A DNA stretch of 64,000 nucleotides from Austropuccinia psidii (Eukaryota; Basidiomycota; Pucciniomycetes; Pucciniales; Sphaerophragmiaceae): NCBI GenBank assembly GCA_023105745.1, contig JALGQZ010000018.1:15943773-16007772 (forward strand), given 5' to 3'. Both the position numbers and the translations under genes were made by a program. This document shows, piece by piece, positions 34,978 to 48,145 of this stretch. The notes under the pieces are model-generated. The model saw only the letters and a program-made list of their open reading frames with translations. It was not told the DNA's origin and made no database searches. Each line of letters opens with the position of its first letter. The stretch's first letter is position 1.

Positions 34978-37900
34978 TTACTGAAGATGCTGAGAAAGAA
35001 CAGAAAATCATTTGCCATTCATGAAGAGCCATTAGGCAAGATCAAAGGCCATGATATAGAACTATATCTGGATGTGGAAAGAGCTTATCCACACATGCTT
35101 TGGAGACCCCCTATGCAGCAAGCCGGGAAACCAGGAGAGAAATTGAGAAACATATCAATGAACTCCTGGACATGGATGACATCAGGAAGATTGAAAATAA
35201 TGAAATAGTGGAAATCACCACCCCTGTCCTAATCACCTGGCATGATGGCAAGTCTAGACTGTGTGGAGACTTCAGAGCTCTGAATCACTACAGAAAAGCA
35301 GACAGGTACCCCATACCCAGGATAACCCATGCCTTGGATAAACTGGAAAAAGCCAAATACATAACCAAAATGGATTGTATGAAAGGCTTCCAACAAAAAG
35401 GAGTTAAACCAAACTCCATTCAATTACTCAGAATAATCTTCCATATGGGCATATATGAGTATGCCAAGATGCCATTTGGCATCAAAAATGCACCAGCCCA
35501 TTTCCAAAGGATGATGGACACAATATATCAAGAAGAAATACTCCAAGTCTGGATGGTGGTATATATTGATGATATCATCATATACTCAGAGATATGGGAA
35601 GACCATGTGCAATACATAGACAGAGTACAAAGTAAATGAACACCCATAAATCGGAAAATTTCACTTAAAAAGTGCAATTTTGGCCAGCAGGAGTTACTGT
35701 ATCTAGGACATAAATTCTCAGGTCTTAGTCTGGCAATTTACCAGAATAAAGTAGCAGCAGTACTGAAAAAGCTAGTACCAAAGAGCATCAAAGATATGCA
35801 ATCTTTCCTTGGGTTTTCTAGCTACTATAGAAGCAACATCAAGAATTTTGCCCACATAACTAGTAGTTTATACAAGTTGTGTTCAAAAGATGTAGTTTTT
35901 GAAATCACCAAGGAAAGGAGGGATTCATATTAGAGGATCAAATATGAACTCACAAATGCACCCGTGCTCATCTTACCTGACTTTGAACTGAAATTCAAGT
36001 TATACATAGATGCAGCATGTAGTCAAGGCCTAGGAGCAGCCCTTCACCAAAGACAAATTTTGGATGGTGAACCAAGAGAAGGGGTAATTTGCTACATCTC
36101 AAGGCAACTGAAAGATTCAGAAACCAGCTTTGGGCCACCCAGACTGAGTGTCTATGCCTAGTCTGGGCTCTAGAAAAACTCCATTATTGTCTGGAGGGTG
36201 CAGTCTTTGAAGTCTACACAGACTGCACAGCCTTGGAGTCTTTACTGAACATGAAGACTACAAATAGACACATGCTGAGATGGCAAATAGCCATCCAGGA
36301 GTATAGAGGGAACATGACCATCATATACAAAGAAGGTAAAAGTCATACCAATGCAGATGGCCTTAGTAGATGGCCACTGGATAATGACAAGAGCAATCCA
36401 GATTATGACCCTGAAGTTGCAGCCAAAATCCCTATCCATTTCATGGAAATAGATAGGAGGAAAAACTTCAGATTTTCTGAATGGGTACCAGAAATTGGTA
36501 CCCTTGACAGTGGAAACACTGATTCAGAGGGGACAGAAACTCCCATATTGGGAATAAGTTCCTCTGAACTGCACAATGAATTTTTTAGTGCAGTACTGAA
36601 GTCTTATGCCAAACACAAACAGTGTGGCATACTACTACAACTTCCCCAACAAAAGTACAGGAGTCCAGAGCTGGAATCCCAGCTGGAAGAACCCTGGTTG
36701 AGGGCCTATAAGGACAACAACTTCTTCCTTATAGATGGCCTGCTCTACCACAGAGAGAAACACACAAGTGCACTCACAGTGGTAGACAGAGACCACATCT
36801 CCTTGATCCTGCAGGAATGCCATGACTGCCCCTATATGGGACACATGAGTGAAGACAGGACCAAGGAGAGGGTAGCAATCACAGCTTGGTGGCCCAAGTG
36901 GGAACAAGAGTGGAGTGCATATATTAACACTTGTGAAAGATGCCAAAAGGCAAATAGGAAACATTGGAAAAAGTATGGGTTACTTCAACATATAGAAGAA
37001 CCTAAACACCCATGGGAAACCATCAACATGGACTGGGTTACAGGACTTGTCCAAGGAGGCAAAGAAAACTAAAATGCCTGCTTGATCATAGTTGATAGGT
37101 TCAGCAAGAGCATGAGTTGTATACCATGCCACAAGGAGGATACAGCCATGCATACTGCTCTTTTATTTTGGAATAATATCATATCCACCTGTGAAGTCCC
37201 TAAGATCATCATTAGTGATAGGGACCCAAAATTCACATCTGAATTTTGGACCAACTTGTATGAAATGCTTGGCACCAAGCTTGATTTTTCCACAGCTTAC
37301 CATCCACAAACAGATGGCCTGGCTGAGAGGATGATCCAAACAATGGAGGACATCCTTAGGAGGTTCTGTGCCTATGGCATGAAGTATAAGGACCATGAGG
37401 GATATACCCATGACTGGGTTACCCTTCTACCAGCTTTCCAACTGGCTTATAATACAAGTCAGCACTCTACCACAGGAAAAACACCTGCAGTGGTAGAGAA
37501 AGGGTGGAATCCCTTGTTTCTTGTGGATCACTTGAAGAGTAATCTTCTAACCATCCACCCCACAGCCAAAGACATCCAGGATATGTGGAAGAGGGCTTGT
37601 GACACAGCTGCTAAATGCATAGCTGAAGCAAAAGATTATAATGAGCAGAGGTGGGACAAGACACACATGGAACCTGACTTTAAGGAAGGTGACCAGGTGT
37701 TAGTATCTACACTGAGCTTCAACAATCTTAAAGGACCCAAGAAGATGAGAGACTCATGTGTAGGGCCCTTCAATATCATAAAGTTGATAGGGAAGAATGC
37801 AGTGGAAGTCAAGCTCACAGAGGAGTTTTCCAGGAAACACCCAGTCTTTCCAGTGAGCTTTGTCTAACCATACTTCCAAACTGAGGAGGGTAAGTTCCCC

Positions 37901-38146
37901 TCCAGGAAGAAGTTCCTCACACCACCAGAGATAGTGGAATTGGACGATTCCCCAGGACCTGTGAGTAAAATCATCAGGGCCAGAAAGATCAGACTTAATG
38001 GGAAGGCTCAAAGACAGTACTTAGTCAGATTCAAGAACCAGACAGCTGATAAGGACAAATGGTTGGCAGAAGATTCCATACCAGATGAAAACCTTCATTT
38101 GAGGAGATTCAGAGCCTCTAGGAGGACTGAACAGTCTCATCAATGA
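34912..38146 (+). pseudogene. D element pol: RT, RNase H, integrase, chromodomain-like tail
   Basis: RT begins around 34980 and uses a new frame from 35100 ([44 protein letters not shown] near 35560-35590). Stops follow at 35637 (TGA) and 35932 (TAG). RNase H has LYIDAACSQGLGAAL, with a frame change near 36130. The integrase shows [27 protein letters not shown] and TDGLAERM, with stops at 37070 and 37865 (both TAA). The tail [20 protein letters not shown] ends at 38146. It is nearly the same sequence as element A (1-2220), which supports a shared family. Confidence 0.88.
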
Positions 38147-38155
38147 TGAGCCTTT

Positions 38156-38169
38156 TTAGAGGAAGGGTA
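38156..38169 (+). promoter_or_regulatory. Polypurine tract before the middle A-type LTR
   Basis: TTAGAGGAAGGGTA immediately precedes TGTCAGCC. Its position and sequence match the tracts at 2230-2241 and 42914-42926. Confidence 0.8.
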
Positions 38170-39605
38170 TGTCAGCCTGTGACTCAAAACCAGAGCACAA
38201 GCATGACAGCCAAAATACCATAAACCAATGGTATAGCCAAGATACCAACAAAACATGGAGCTGAGCCAAATCAGCTCAAAAGGTATCATACAAAGGAGGA
38301 AACTCACCTCTTTCTGAAAATATAAGTCCCATCACCATAGGACAAAGAATAACAAAGTTATTCCTGCTCAAAGTTATTGCTGAGCATAAACCTTAAATTT
38401 CCCCTCTCATCTAAAATCTAGAAGGAGAGGCTTAACCCCATCAAATGGGTATTACAAATGAAGCTCTACGCCAGGGCTATCCAATGGTTCCAGCCAAACT
38501 GAGCTAGCACCAATATTACTGGAGTTATGGTCAATTTCAGGCCAAATAAGGGTGAACAAAACATTCACCTCTCATCTAACTTCTACAGTTTTAGTGTGAG
38601 ATACTTGAAGTGGGGTCTTTTTGGGAAGAGAAAAATCAGGGCTATCTGATTGTTTCATTCATTTCCCCATAGCTCAACTAGAACAAAGCTTATGGGGCAA
38701 ATAAGCTCAATGCAGCTTTTTGCCTATACCATGCAAATGTACAAAAATCCTGTACATGGGATAACTTTGCCATATTAAATGATACCCCTATCAAATGAGG
38801 TACCATTTTGTAGGGCACATGCAGGGCTACACACTGAACCAGTTTTGAGGTTGATATCTCAAGAATTGACAAAGGTATGGCTGTTTTAAGGTCAGATTCC
38901 CACCTGCTGGCATATACAGCCTTACCATGGGATAATACCCATAACCATGAATATGAGGTGTCAAACAGACAAAGAAGCTTGTTCTTAATGCAATACCTCA
39001 TATGTCAGTCAATACTGGGGTCCCATACAGTTTCTGTACAGCATTCTACGCGTCATACACCTCAGAATCAACCTGTGAAGTCCCCAGATAAACGTTTTCA
39101 CCCTGTATTGGTGAAAACTGCCCAGATGTGGTTTCAAAACCACATCTGAGCCCAATACAGGTTATACAGGCTGTTTGAAAACCACAAGCCAGTACTAGAG
39201 GGTGAAAAATCTTCCCTTTATCTAAGTGGAAAGGTCTAGCACCCTTTCCACCCCATTTCAGGATAAAAAGGAGCCTTTTCACAGCCAGAATTGTTTCCTC
39301 ATCCTGCTCTTGAATATCATACGTAGTAAACTGCCAAAAACAGTTTTACTCTTGGGTAATAATCAGGGTATAATTATAATTTTAGTTATTGTAGCTCTTA
39401 TTATAGTAATCCAACTGGTAAGACTGCACCCAGGTGCTCAATAGCACTCACCACCACTATTCTTCAATAGTAGAACTCTGTTATTATACTATAAAAAATT
39501 ATATTAAAATTTAAACTCTTATTTAAATTTTTTTTCAATGTGTCACAGTCATAGTTCTAGTTGTAAATAGCCTAATTACTGCTTCAACATAGACTTCAGC
39601 TGACA
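38170..39605 (+). repeat. A-type LTR in the middle of the tandem block
   Basis: 1,436 bp, TGTCAGCC...GCTGACA, preceded by a polypurine tract and followed by a PBS region (TTTTGGGGGCCTGG). It therefore serves as 3' LTR for the left unit and 5' LTR for the right one. The perfect 26-bp palindrome is at 39123-39148. It is more like the element A LTR than the X-type LTRs flanking the block. Confidence 0.9.
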
Positions 39606-39929
39606 TTTTGGGGGCCTGGCCTGGTTTTTTTACCTATTTTAGACAAAATTTTAGCTTGTTTTCACTCTTTTTAGCTCATATTCATGCTTTTTGGAGTTAT
39701 TATCCTTTTTTTATTGCTTATTTTCACTTTTTATAAACCATAAGAATCACTGAAGGGGATTTATTTTGTAGTTTTTCTCTACTCTGTTTTTTTTGTATTC
39801 AAAAAAAAAATTTATAAAAAACATAAAAAAAAAAAAAAACTGTATACATATCCTTTTTTTGAAAAATAATATTTTTCATTTTTGAAGAGTTACAAATATA
39901 TAATTTATATTTATAAAATATTCTCTTTT

Positions 39930-40680
39930 TATAATAAAATAAAAACCATATTTTATTATTGTTTTTTTTCATAATATATACAAAGTACATATTATTTGAG
40001 TTTTTCTTGAAGAAAAACTCTGATAATTCATTTTTTCACCCAAATTGGCGTGAAAAATTGATTATTATCATTATTGTTGATAATACAAATAATAATACTT
40101 CATAATAAAATAAAAACCATATTTTATTATTTTTTTTTTCATAATATATACAAAGTATATATTATTTGTATTTTTCTTGAAGAAAAACTCTGATAAGTCT
40201 TTTTTTCACCCAAATTGGCGTGAAAAATTGATTATTATCATTATTATTGATAAAACGAATAGTAATATTTCATAATAAAATAAAAACCATATTTTATGAT
40301 TGTTTTTTTTTCATAATATATACAAAGTATATATTATTTGAATTTTTCTTAAAGAAAAACTCTGATAATTCAGTTTTTCACCCAAATTGGCGTGAAAAAT
40401 TGATTCTTCTCAATAATAAAATACAAATCATATTTTATTACTGATCTTTTTTTCAAAATATATACGAAGTATATATTGTTTGAATTTTTCTTACAGAAAA
40501 ACTCTTATAATTCATTTTTTCACCCAAATTGGCATGAAAAATTGATTATTATCATTATTTTTGATAATTTCAATAATAATACTTCATAATAAAATACAAA
40601 CCATATTTTATTATTAATATTTTTTTAATATATACAGAGTATATATTGGGGAGAGTTGATTGATATTTATTATTGATATT
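39930..40680 (+). repeat. Tandem repeat, 4-5 copies of about 140-172 bp
   Basis: Units recur with the landmark ACCATATTTTATTATT or a close variant at about 39945, 40116, 40286, 40425 and 40600. Each also carries CACCCAAATTGGCGTGAAAA (the last full one reads GGCATG) and a TTCTTGAAGAAAAACTCT stretch that can fold on itself. It is located in the K leader before gag. No other element in the window has it. Confidence 0.85.
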
Positions 40681-40744
40681 TTCAATAATAACTTGTCCAA
40701 AGTGACTTATAAATTCCTAAAAAAAAGGGAATTCAATCAACTAG

Positions 40745-42559
40745 GTGAAACTCTCACTTTACAAATCAGAATTGATATCACCTCATTCCAAAGACTTTGT
40801 ATTTCCAAGGGATTATTCCTTACAAAGAGGAAAAACCATCAGTTGGAATAGAGGCCTGGAAAAGAGAGAAGTTGAAGTTGTTCAAAGTCATAATACATGG
40901 AAAAATGAACTATTCTACACCTTCCAAGATGGGTTTCAACAGCAAACCTCCAGGAATTGCTTGCATAGAACAGTTTGCTCTAACCCATCTAATCTTCCAA
41001 GATCTTCTCCAAAAGGTAATGGCAGACAGGGAATTCAAACCAGATTCCCACTACAAAGAACTTGTAGAAAGTATTCAGAAGATTTCCCTAAAAGAGATAT
41101 TCTTCAAAGAACTTATCATAGACAAGAAATGTAACAAGAGATAACACACTCTGACCCTTTCAGGCTCATGAGGACTAGTAACCCAACCAGACTCCCTAGT
41201 GGCTTCACACCACTCAGGCACCAGCAGATCAGTGACAAAGAGTCACTATACTTTCCAATCAAAGATAGAATCCAGGGGAGGAAGAGGATCATAAGGCAAG
41301 AACAAGACTTCTTTCAACCAGAGGCTGAAAGAGTCAGATCCTATGATCCACAAATTGTTAGACCTGTTGCAAGAAGTACAAAGAAACAACAAACAGTTGT
41401 AAATACTTCTAATGCACCTAGAATCCCTAGGATAAGGAATGATATCTCCACTCAGATGAAACACAATGTTGTGATACCTGAGAGTAACATAAGTAGTAAT
41501 ACTCTATGGTTACAATTTTCCCAATTTGTAGAAAAAACTCAAAAAAAGTTTGAAAGACTCCATGAAAGTATTTCAAGGTTACAAGAGGTTTGTACCTTAC
41601 AAACCAAAACTATTCATACTCTTCAAGAGGACTGTATTGAATTGTATAAAGCCCCAGAAGATTCCAAAAGAAGACTAAATCAAGTCTTAGAGGAGCAAAA
41701 TCACTGCAAAAGGGAAATGGAATACCTGGATCAAGATATTGACAAATTGTTCAATTTCTTCCAAAAAATGAAACCCCAAACACAAGGGCATGTTTCTGGA
41801 AGCACCTCATACCACCAGGAAGACATAAAACCAGATTCTTTATTGGTGAATAAGGAAAGGTCTCCATAAAAATACCAGGATGGAGATAATATGTCTTATT
41901 CTCAAAAGTAAGCCTTGAAACAGCTTCCTGAGGCCTCAAGCTGGCCCAAACTCTCTGGAACTGGAGAGTATGATCATATGAAACTCATAGATTATATTGA
42001 TGGACTCTTCACTGATGTACAAAGTATACCAGATTACTGGATTACTGCCAGATTAAATACATCTTTTAAAGGAAATGCTAGTATTTGGTACACACAAATG
42101 AAAGAAATCCATGGCAGAAAAAACTGGCCATGGTGGAGGAGCCAAATAATCCAAAAGTACAGAAATGATACATGGATATGGCAGAAAACCCTTTCATTTG
42201 GAAATGATAGATACACATTGGACAAAGATCCTTATGATTGGTGTTTGAGACATTCAAAAAGGCTAATAGCCATTAACCCTCACATAACAACAGAAATGAG
42301 AAATCACAAACTTTTGACCAAACTACCAGGAGACTTAGAACATGCAGTAAAATGCAGATGCTCAAAAGGATCCACCTTGGATGAAATATCCAATACTTTG
42401 CAAGAAGTAAGGATTAGAACATCTATTGGTAGATACAATAACCATAGTACTGGTGATAACAGGGAGAATCCAGCCCTGGAAGCCAAAGAAACTCATGATT
42501 CAGAATTTGAAATCACAACAGAATTTCACAACTGTGAATCACCAAATTACTATGCATAA
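40745..42559 (+). pseudogene. Unit K gag (capsid part, no zinc knuckle)
   Basis: One frame from about 40745 to 42559 with stops at 41132, 41867 and 41909. After the first stop it aligns with the D gag: GFTPLRHQQISDKES, coiled helical region 41500-41760 (VLEEQNHCKREMEYLDQDID), capsid block EASSWPKLSGTGEYDHM and RKNWPWWRSQIIQKY, then HAVKCRCSKGSTLDEI. It ends NCESPNYYA before any CCHC motif. Compared with D, the nucleocapsid, protease and all of pol are gone. Confidence 0.82.
40772..41144 (+). pseudogene. Unit K ORF0 fragment (gag-overlapping frame)
   Basis: A frame overlapping the K gag 5' part and ending with a stop at 41142-41144. The segment LIFQDLLQKVMADREFKPDSHY...IQKISLKEIFFKEL lines up by eye with the X ORF0 segment LFKDLLQWSMDNKRFNLASHW...KEIDFKDL. 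The frame closes just where the X protein continues to its GWNP box, so the copy is truncated. Splice sites for an upstream exon were not resolved. Confidence 0.45.
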
Positions 42560-42926
42560 AATTCTCCCAAAGACTGGGAAGAGATATTTTCAAGGGAGGA
42601 AGAAACAAGAGAACACCAAGAAGGTCATGAATCTGACTCTCATAGTGTGGGGAGTGGCTGTGGAAATAATTCATACAGTGAACCCAACCCCCATGAGGAA
42701 TATTTGGTGGGATTGAAGAACCATGGAATAGAGGAAATTGGTTCAGTCCACTCCTAAAGGAGGAAACCAATGACCAGACACCTGGATGGTTTGAAACATA
42801 AGCCACCAGACAGGGAGGGTATGACCACCAGAAAGTTGTTGGCTCAAGGTCAAATGAACCATGCTGATACCTCCAAGAAGAGAGGAAAGTCTCATCAATG
42901 ATGAGCCCTTTTTTAGAGGGAGGGTA
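42560..42926 (+). other. Unit K tail and polypurine tract
   Basis: A 367-bp segment replacing pol, of unrecognised origin for most of its length. The last 40 bases (GTCTCATCAATGATGAGCCC, then TTTTTTAGAGGGAGGGTA) match the end of the D pol and its polypurine tract, so one deletion breakpoint lies near 42885. Confidence 0.6.
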
Positions 42927-43187
42927 TGTCAGCCTGTGACTCAAAACCAGAGCACAAGCATGACTGCCAATATACCATAAATCAATGGTATAGCCAAGAT
43001 ACCACCAAAACATGGAGCTGACCAAAATAACTCAAAAAGTATCAAAAGAAAGAGGAAACTCACCTCTTTTTGAAAATGTAAGTCCCATCAACATAGGACA
43101 AAGAATAACAAATTTATTCATGCTCAAAGTTACTGCTAAGCATAAACCTTAATTTTCACCTCTCATCTGAAATACAGAGTAAGAGGC

Positions 43188-45018
43188 TGTAAGGTGTGGA
43201 TATGAAACTTTGATTAAAAATCAAGTACTTTTCCTGTCCTCAAAATTTGTATAAGGTAAAATTCTATTAGAAATAGTAAGAAATATTATTTTTAAGAGAA
43301 AACACGCCAAATTTATTTTATATAACTTTATTAGTATAAAACAATAATATTATAAAAATTTATTGTTTTACCAACAATAAAAATTTATCCAAAAAATACT
43401 CTACAAGAGATATTTTAAGGCTACAAAAGAAATTTCTTCAAGAGCAATTTCAATTGGAATTAATTGAGCAAAGAACTGCAAGCAATTAATTAAAGAACAA
43501 AGTCTTTAAAAAGAATATTAAAGAGAAAACATGCCCAAAAGTGACCAGAGTGAATTTGGAAACACAGTGACAAAGTTAACAGTGATGAAAGATGCTTTAA
43601 TTCACTTTTGGGGTGGTTCAGGGGTAAAAATGATTATAAGAGTTACAAACAATGATTATAATGATTTTCTCACGTGGTTTAAAAGGATTAAAATGATTAA
43701 AAAGTGGTGGTTGGAATCCTTGATTGATTGGTTTAACAGTGTTTAAACTAATTAATAAAAGGAAAAGATTCTAACCTGAAGAGAAAAGTGGGGCAAAGAA
43801 GACATTCTTTTATAGCCATCAATTCTCTTACTCCAAAAGTAAAATTTACTCTTGTCAGTCGTTAAAAACAGTCTGACCACAGAAAAGCCAATTATGGCAT
43901 CATTGAACCCTGGTTTAGACCAAAAAAGGGCTGGTTTAAGCCATTTTTAGCCATTTTAGACCCTTAAATCAGCCATTACTATAGCAATACCAGGCCTAGA
44001 GCCTTCAAAACACGTCAGAATGTGTGTCAGAGGCGTAGAAACCAGTTAAAACTGTTTTTATTATGATTGTTTTATCTTAAGGGTAGTTTTACCCTCTTGG
44101 AAACAGCTAAAACTACCCCAGTTGGTATCAAAACCTCATCATCAATTGAGTCCACAGACCCTGTAACTCAATTACAGGCCAAAAGTGATGAACTTTTGCG
44201 TGAATTTTGACATCCCACGCCTGTCAGCAAGGATTTTGGGGGTCTAGCTCCCCCTTAGAGCTGGAGTTCCTTTTCCCCCCCAAATTTAATCTTTCCAATT
44301 TTTTTTTCCTTTAATTCCTCATCATGTATTATACTTATACTTTACATATGTAATTCAATTCAATTGTACAGTACAATACAGTAATAATTGACACCTCATA
44401 TGTAAATCAAAGTTCACTTATGTAATACACGCGCACATTTTGAAATTTCAATTGAATTCAATTGAAAATACTTCAATTCCTCATAACTTCTAAACTAAAC
44501 ACAACACCTCAATTTTAACACAAAAATTGATGGTTAACACCACATGTGGTGTGAATTAAATTAAGGTTTTGAGGATTTTCAACTTTTGTATTGAAAATAC
44601 TAGAAACTTAATTTAAGCTTATTTAGAGTTGAGTTACAAGAATTTCACTCAGAGGTGACCCCACCTGATTTTTTATGAGGAATCCAATGGTGAAATAAAC
44701 TTTATATGTTTATTCATTGGATAAAAAGTTATAATAAATTTTATTTAACTTTTTTCCAAATTTATTTATTTTTTAACAATTTTGTTAAAATTTCATTTTT
44801 ACTTAATTTTTTCAAGTATAAATGTAATTTTATAATTACAAAATTTGATGTAATTTTATTTTTAAATTGTAATTAATTTTTTTTATTTTGAATATAATTT
44901 TATATTCATATTTTGATTTTTATTTCAATAATATAAATAGATTTATTTTATTTATATTAATATGTTAATTTTGTATTTGTGGTCTTTTGGGTATATGAAA
45001 TTACCTCTAAGGCTCACA
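43188..45018 (-). repeat. LTR1: 3' LTR of element E
   Basis: 1,831 bp. On the minus strand it runs TGTGAGCCTTAGAGG...CACACCTTACA. A polypurine tract (AGGGGGAGGGAA, minus strand, 45030-45019) abuts it. The TATA box is at 43807-43814 on the minus strand. Confidence 0.92.
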
Positions 45019-45041
45019 TTCCCTCCCCCTAAAAAAGAATA

Positions 45042-46305
45042 TTACTTTGTAATATTGGTGTTTCTAGTGTGTCTGAATCTTCTGAGGAGTTTGGTAGCTT
45101 CTGGTATATCTTTTTCTTCTAACCATTCAACTTCACAAGCTGGGTCACTGTGCCTAACAAGGTATTCCCTTACCTTCTTGGTTCTGAATTTCCTTTCTTT
45201 AAGAACTTTGGTAATTTTCTTAGCACCAGATGTCTCAATAGGAGGTATAACTTGGGGAATCTTATTCCTCAAGGGAAATTTCTCAGCATCACTAGATTTA
45301 TATGGCTTTATCAAGCTCACTGGAAATGTAGGGTGCTTATTGCTAAGTTCTTCAGATAACTCTACTTCAACAGCATTTTCTCCATGGGGGGCCTTAATCA
45401 CAAAAGGTCCTGCAAAGGAGTCTTTCAACTTTTTACATCCTTTGATGTTATTGAAGTTAGTGGTGGATACAAGTACTAGGTCCCCCACTTTGAAATCTGG
45501 AGTTGCATGTGATTTATCCCATTTATCTTTAGCATATGCAAAAGAGTCCTCCATGCCTCTCACTGCATGCTTTCTAGCTTTGTCTAGCATTCCTTTGAAG
45601 CTAGCAGCTGTGGGATGTATTTCAATTAAGTCTTTCCTCAAGGAATCTTGGGGTAACTTGGGGTTCCATCCTTTTTCTAGAATCGCAGGAGTCTGATTGG
45701 TGCTGGCATGGATTGATGTTTTATATGCTAATTCCAGTGCTGGAAACAGAGTACACCAATCATGGGTAAATCAATCACAATTTTTGAATTCAAGGCCATA
45801 TGCACAAAATCTTCTCACCATGTCCTCTAAGGTTTGGATCATCCTTTCAGCCAGGCCATCAGTTTGTGGGTGGTAGGCTGTAGAGAAAGACAGTTTAGTG
45901 CCAAATAATTGGTGAAGATTTGTCCATAGTTCTGAAGTGAATTTGGGATCTCTATCACTGATGATATTTGTAAATATCCCAGTCCATGACACTACTCTAT
46001 TCCATATCAGAAGAGCTGTATCCATGGCTGTATCATCTTTGTGACAAGGTAAAAAGATTGGAGTTTTACTGAATCTGTCCAGAACTACTAGGCAAGCATT
46101 ATAGCTCCTGTCACCTCCTGGTGGTAGGCCAGTTACCCAATCCATATGGACAAGTTCCCAAGGTCTGTTTGGTTCTTGGATTCTTATCATATTTCCAAGT
46201 CTTTTGCCAGTGTATTTATTTGCCTTTTGGCATCTGTCACAGGTTTTGCAATACTCTGAAACATCTTTCTGCCACATTGGCCACCATATGCAGGTCTTTA
46301 CTTTC
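45042..46305 (-). pseudogene. Element E integrase C-terminal part with chromodomain-like tail (first copy)
   Basis: The minus strand reads from [13 protein letters not shown] (46290) through the zinc-finger cysteines [28 protein letters not shown] and TDGLAERM to the tail VREYLVRHSDPACEVEWLEE. It is in one frame apart from a TGA at 45771-45773 (NCD*FTHDW). It breaks off at 46305, where LTR2 begins in the opposite orientation. The region up to 45338 is duplicated at 50849-51813. Confidence 0.9.
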
Positions 46306-48145
46306 TGTGAGCCTTAGAGGTAATTTCATATACCCAAAAGACCACAAATACAAAATTAACATATTAATATAAATAAAATAAATCTATTTATATTATTGAA
46401 ATAAAAATCAAAATATGAATATAAAATTATATTCAAAATAAAAAAAATTAATTAAAATTTAAAAATAAAATTACATCAAATTTTGAAATTATAAAATTAC
46501 ATTTATACTTGAAAAAATTAAGTAAAAATGAAATTTTAACAAAATTGTGAAAAAATAAATAAATTTGGAAAAAAGTTAAATAAAATTTATTATAACTTTT
46601 TATCCAATAAATAAACATATAAAATTTATTTCACCATTGGATTCCTCATAAAAAATCAGGTGTGGTCACCTCTGAGTGAAATTCTTGTAACTCAACTCTA
46701 AATAAGCTTAAATTAAGTTTCTAGTATTTTCAATACAAAAGTTGAAAATCCTCAAAACCTTAACTTAATTCACACCACATGTGGTGTTAACCATCAATTT
46801 TTGTGTTAAAATTGAGGTGTTGTGTTTAGTTTAGAAGTTATGAGGAATTGAAGTATTTTCAATTGAATTGAATTGAAATGTCAAAATGTGCGCGTGTATT
46901 ACATAAGTGAACTTTGATTTACATGTGAGGTGTCAATTATTACTGTATTGTACTGTACAATTGAATTGAATTACATATGTAAAGTATAAGTATAATACAT
47001 GATGAGGAATTAAAGGAAAAATAAATTGGAAAGATTAAATTTGGGGGGGAAAAGGAGCTCTAGCTCTAAGGGGGAGCTAGACCCCCAAAATCCTTGCTGA
47101 CAGGCGTGGGATGTCAAAATTCACGCAAAAGTTCATCACTTTTGGCCTGGAATTGAGTTACAGGGTCTGTGGACTCAATTGATGATGAGGTTTTGATACC
47201 AACTGGGGTAGTTTTAGCTGTTGCCAAGAGGGTAAAACTACCCTTAAGATAAAACAATCATAATAAAAACAGTTTTAACTGGTTTCTACGCCTCTGACAC
47301 ACATTCTGACGTGTTTTGAAGGCTCTAGGCCTGGTATTGCTATAGTAATGGCTGATTTAAGGGTCTAAAATGGCTAAAAATGGCTAAAAATGGCTTAAAC
47401 CAGCCCTTTTTTGGTCTAAACCAGGGTTCAATGATGCCATAATTGGCTTTTCTGTTGTCAGACTGTTTTTCACGACTGACAAGAGTAAATTTTACTTTTG
47501 GAGTAAGAGAATTGATGGCTATAAAAGAATGTCTTCTTTGCCCCACTTTTCTCTTCATGTTAGAATCTTTTCCTTTTATTAATTAGTTTAAACACTGTTA
47601 AACCAATCAATCAAAGATTCCAACCACCACTTTTTAATCATTTCAATCCTTTAAACCACGCGAAAAAATCATTATAATCATTGTTTGTAACTCTTATGAT
47701 CATTTTTACCCCTGAACCACCCCAAAAGTGAATTAAAGCATCTTTCATCACTGTTAACTTTGTCACTTTGTTTCCAAATTCACTCTGGTCACTTTTGGGC
47801 GTGTTTTCTCTTTAATATTATTTTCAAAGACTTTGCTCTTTAATTAATTGCTTGCATTTCTTTGCTCAATTAATTCCAATTGAAATTGCTTTTGAAGAAA
47901 TTTCTTTTGTACCCTTAAAATATCTCTTGTAGAGTATTTTTTGGATAAATTTTTATTGTTGGTAAAACAATAAATCTTTATAATATTATTGTTTTATACT
48001 AATAAAGTTATTACCAATAAATTTGGCGTGTTTTCTCTTAAAAATAATATTTCTTACTATTTTTAATAGAATTTTACCTTATACAAATTTTGAGGACAGG
48101 AAAAGTACTTGATTTTTTATCAAAGTTTCATATCCACACCTTACA
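46306..48145 (+). repeat. LTR2: 5' LTR of the inverted copy F
   Basis: 1,840 bp, TGTGAGCC...CTTACA, nearly identical to LTR1 and LTR3 in reverse orientation. The five bases before it are ctttc (46301-46305). The corresponding second duplication copy is missing because the right end of F is lost. Confidence 0.9.
47520..47527 (+). promoter_or_regulatory. TATA box of the E/F LTR
   Basis: TATAAAAG in the context GATGGCTATAAAAGAATG, about 1.2 kb into the LTR. It is also present in LTR1 (43807-43814, minus) and LTR3 (57567-57574, minus). This suggests transcription starts near 47550 and leaves roughly 600 bp of R-U5 before the PBS. Confidence 0.55.

Larger units (their letters stand above)
39606..42926 (+). 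mobile_element. Unit K: gag-only internal region lacking pol
   Basis: Between the middle A-type LTR and the right X-type LTR lies only a PBS, an AT-rich leader with tandem repeats, ORF0/gag and a short tail. No protease, RT, RNase H or integrase is present. This resembles the non-autonomous gag-bearing class described in plants (TR-GAG type). It would need enzymes supplied in trans. Confidence 0.78.

Noticed and set aside
29921..39605. 29921-31338 and 38170-39605 as the normal LTR pair of element D
   Set aside because: Diagnostic differences throughout; the left LTR instead pairs with 42927-59950, and the middle one resembles the element A LTR.
39930..40680. CRISPR-like array
   Set aside because: Units are long (140-172 bp), AT-rich and repeat throughout without unique spacers; this is a eukaryotic tandem repeat.
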